Source: Vulcanimicrobiia bacterium (GTDB lineage: Bacteria > Eremiobacterota > Eremiobacteria > Baltobacterales > Baltobacteraceae). From it: a DNA stretch of 15,484 bases. The stretch is from NCBI GenBank assembly GCA_024281135.1, contig JAMXLG010000164.1:1-15484 (forward strand). The letters run 5' to 3'. Positions 13,907-15,484 of this stretch are shown in pieces; position 1 is the first letter of the stretch, and each line of letters starts with the position of its first letter. The translations under genes were made by a program, and so were the position numbers. The notes under the pieces are model-generated. The model made no database searches. It was given only the letters and a program-made list of their open reading frames with translations, and was not told the origin of the DNA.

Positions 13907-14827
13907 TCATCGTCTCCCGGCATGAAGACGATTGAGGAGCGTGCAAAGGATACGGGCCTCGGCTAGGAATGCGTCGTGGCCGTGGTCTGTTTCGAGTTCG
14001 ACGTAATCACTTTCGAAGGTGAGTGCCGCCGCGCGAACGTCCTGCGCCCGGAATAGCCGGTCGGAACTGATGCCGACGAATGTGACGCGCGGTCCATCGA
14101 GTCGACGTCCGCGGACGTCGAATGAATCCATCGCTTGGGTCAGCGTAGCGTACGTTCGCGCATCCATCCGTCCCATGAAACGATCGGCTTGAAGATCGAG
14201 GTAGCCTTCGATATCGAAGCGCGCCGGATCGTTCCGGTCTGGGCGCCGGCCGTGACGCGCGTTGAAGAGCTCTTCGGATTTGTACGTAAGCATCGCGAGT
14301 TTTCGCGCGGTGCGTAGGCCGCGAACGGGATCCAGCTCAAGACACTCTCGTTGGATCGCATTAAGCGCAATGCCCAATGCGCTGTGGTGATCGTGCGCAC
14401 CAACGACGATCGCCCGGTCGACGCGTCCGGGTGCATCGAGTGCCCATTGTAGCGCTTGCATGCCGCCGAGCGAGCCGCCGATAACGCACGCCAGTTTTCC
14501 GATTTGGAGTTCATCGAGCGCTCGTGCTTGCGCGCGTACCATGTCCGCAACGGTCACACGCGGCGCCCACGTCGATCCGTAGCAACTGCCGAGCACGTTG
14601 ATGCCGATGATGCACCAATGTGCGGGATCAAAAAGTGCGCCTTCCCCGACGATGCCGGGCCACCACTCCGCCGCGCGACTCGAGCCAGTCAACGCGTGGC
14701 TGACGAGCACGATGTTGTCGCGTAATTCGGACGGAAAGCCGTACATGGTGACGCGCTGCTGCACGTCGTGCAGCAGCGCGCCGTCGTCGAGCGCGAGCGT
14801 CCCGATATCGACGGTGACTTCGCGCAA
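13907..14827 (-). CDS. metX: Homoserine O-acyltransferase (MetX-type alpha/beta hydrolase)
   Basis: Activates L-homoserine with an acyl group from acetyl-CoA (or succinyl-CoA) for methionine synthesis. The 306-residue alpha/beta hydrolase has the nucleophile elbow GGSLGGMQALQW with Ser119, the acid Asp256 (ISSDRLF) and the base His284 (DHGHDAFL). VLVSHALTGSS and LTYKSEELFNARHGRR are further MetX marks. The loop normally reading NVLGGCQGTTGP is here NVLGSCYGSTWAP, so the enzyme is divergent; the acyl donor cannot be decided. It is shorter than typical MetX (about 350-380). The start is TTG with GGAG (14836-14839) 8 nt upstream, 5 bp after the metY stop. It forms an operon with metY and the SDR gene. 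Confidence 0.9.
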   Translation of the reverse strand: MREVTVDIGTLALDDGALLHDVQQRVTMYGFPSELRDNIVLVSHALTGSSRAAEWWPGIVGEGALFDPAHWCIIGINVLGSCYGSTWAPRVTVADMVRAQARALDELQIGKLACVIGGSLGGMQALQWALDAPGRVDRAIVVGAHDHHSALGIALNAIQRECLELDPVRGLRTARKLAMLTYKSEELFNARHGRRPDRNDPARFDIEGYLDLQADRFMGRMDARTYATLTQAMDSFDVRGRRLDGPRVTFVGISSDRLFRAQDVRAAALTFESDYVELETDHGHDAFLAEARILCTLLNRLHAGRR

Positions 14828-14832
14828 GGCCT

Positions 14833-15484
14833 TTACTCCGCGAGCGCTTGGCGCAGGTCGGCAACGATATCGTTGACGTCTTCGATACCGACCGAAAGCC
14901 GAATCGTCGACGCATCGACGCCGCTACGCAGACGTTCTTGCGTGTTCAGCTGTTGATGTGTGGTGCTCGCCGGGTGAATGACGAGCGACTTTGCATCACC
15001 GACGTTTGCGAGCAGCGAGAAGAGTTTGAGACGATCGATCGCCGCCTTTGCTTCCCGCTCGCCGCCCTTCACGGTAAACGTGAGGATTGCGCCGGCGCCC
15101 TTCGGCAGATACTTACGCGCGCGTTCGTGCGCGCGATCTCCCGGTAGGCCCGGATAGGAAACACTCGTCACACGCGGATGCGTCGAAAGAAATTCAGCGA
15201 CCGCGAGTGCGTTGCTGCTGTGTCGTTCGACGCGCAGACCGAGGGTCTCGAGGCCTTGCAGCAGCAGCCACGCATTGAACGGCGAAAGCGCGGCACCGAT
15301 GTCGCGCAGTAGTTGCACGCGGGCTTTGAGGATGTACGCGATGTTGCCGAACACCCGAGCGTATTGTAAGCCGTGGTACGAGGGATCCGGTTCGACGAAC
15401 TCCTTGAACCGTGGATTGTCGTCCCAATGGAAGTTACCGCCGTCGACGATGACGCCGCCGATTGCCGTTCCGTGTCCGCCGATG
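14833..15484 (-). CDS. metY: O-acetylhomoserine sulfhydrylase (MetY), 5'-truncated by the window edge
   Basis: A PLP enzyme of the Cys/Met metabolism family that makes homocysteine from O-acetylhomoserine and sulfide. Only the C-terminal 216 residues are in the window. The visible part opens at [18 protein letters not shown], directly after where the PLP lysine (K-x-IGGHG) is expected, and continues with [58 protein letters not shown] and [17 protein letters not shown]. The long tyrosine-rich linker ([13 protein letters not shown]) favours MetY over cystathionine gamma-synthase. It is followed 5 bp later by metX, the enzyme that makes its substrate. No start or promoter is visible here. Confidence 0.95.
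   Translation of the reverse strand, partial: IGGHGTAIGGVIVDGGNFHWDDNPRFKEFVEPDPSYHGLQYARVFGNIAYILKARVQLLRDIGAALSPFNAWLLLQGLETLGLRVERHSSNALAVAEFLSTHPRVTSVSYPGLPGDRAHERARKYLPKGAGAILTFTVKGGEREAKAAIDRLKLFSLLANVGDAKSLVIHPASTTHQQLNTQERLRSGVDASTIRLSVGIEDVNDIVADLRQALAE
14836..14839 (-). promoter_or_regulatory. Shine-Dalgarno deciding the TTG start of metX
   Basis: GGAG on the minus strand, inside the last codons of metY, lies 8 nt before the TTG at 14827. It is the main support for that unusual start. Confidence 0.65.

Noticed and set aside
1..15484. tRNA/rRNA genes, CRISPR arrays, transposases, attachment sites
   Set aside because: None seen on reading both strands; almost all sequence is taken up by protein genes with short gaps.

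Overview
This window is a compact, gene-dense piece of bacterial chromosome with roughly 55-60 % G+C by eye. It carries seventeen recognisable protein genes and no RNA gene, insertion sequence or CRISPR array that I could see. Most are ordinary housekeeping families (purine synthesis, methionine synthesis, peptide turnover, transport) mixed with small accessory proteins. Secreted proteins with Sec-type signals, short intergenic gaps, several TTG starts and unusual domain fusions would fit a little-studied phylum such as Candidatus Eremiobacterota/WPS-2. That placement is an impression, not something I could test.

Layout, left to right. (1) 52-882, minus: an AraC-type HTH fused to an O6-alkylguanine-DNA alkyltransferase. 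(2) 1062-1914, plus: an ArsR repressor and SRPBCC/AHSA1 pair behind a promoter with a perfect palindrome, followed at 1972-2862 by a predicted secreted DJ-1/PfpI protein with a C-terminal YHS domain. (3) 2968-3513, plus: a small protein that reads like a single beta-trefoil, closed by a perfect 12-bp hairpin. (4) 3575-7404, minus: leucyl aminopeptidase, an MFS exporter, a WtpA-like oxyanion-binding protein and a Mop molybdate-binding protein, in transcription order. (5) 7503-9665, plus: purM and a GNAT-purN fusion, then a small secreted protein (9698-10138), a terminator, and an APC-family amino-acid permease (10188-11645). (6) A DUF1348 protein (minus) and a degenerate metallo-beta-lactamase/cupin fusion (plus) that diverge from overlapping start codons at 12055-12058. 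(7) 13134-15484, minus: metY (cut by the window edge), metX and a short-chain dehydrogenase in a tight operon.

How the genes work together. purM and purN supply two steps of de novo purine synthesis. metX activates homoserine and metY sulfhydrylates it, giving direct homocysteine synthesis. The WtpA-like protein and Mop would capture and store molybdate or tungstate, but no ABC permease or ATPase lies beside them. The ArsR/SRPBCC pair looks self-regulated.

I found no convincing new multi-gene system. The most unusual things are the pepA-MFS junction, where a REP-like palindrome and a strong intrinsic terminator lie across the stop and the beginning of the next coding region; the GNAT-PurN fusion, which sits in the same frame as purM with one stop codon between them; the metal-site-less MBL-cupin fusion; and the predicted exported DJ-1/YHS protein.
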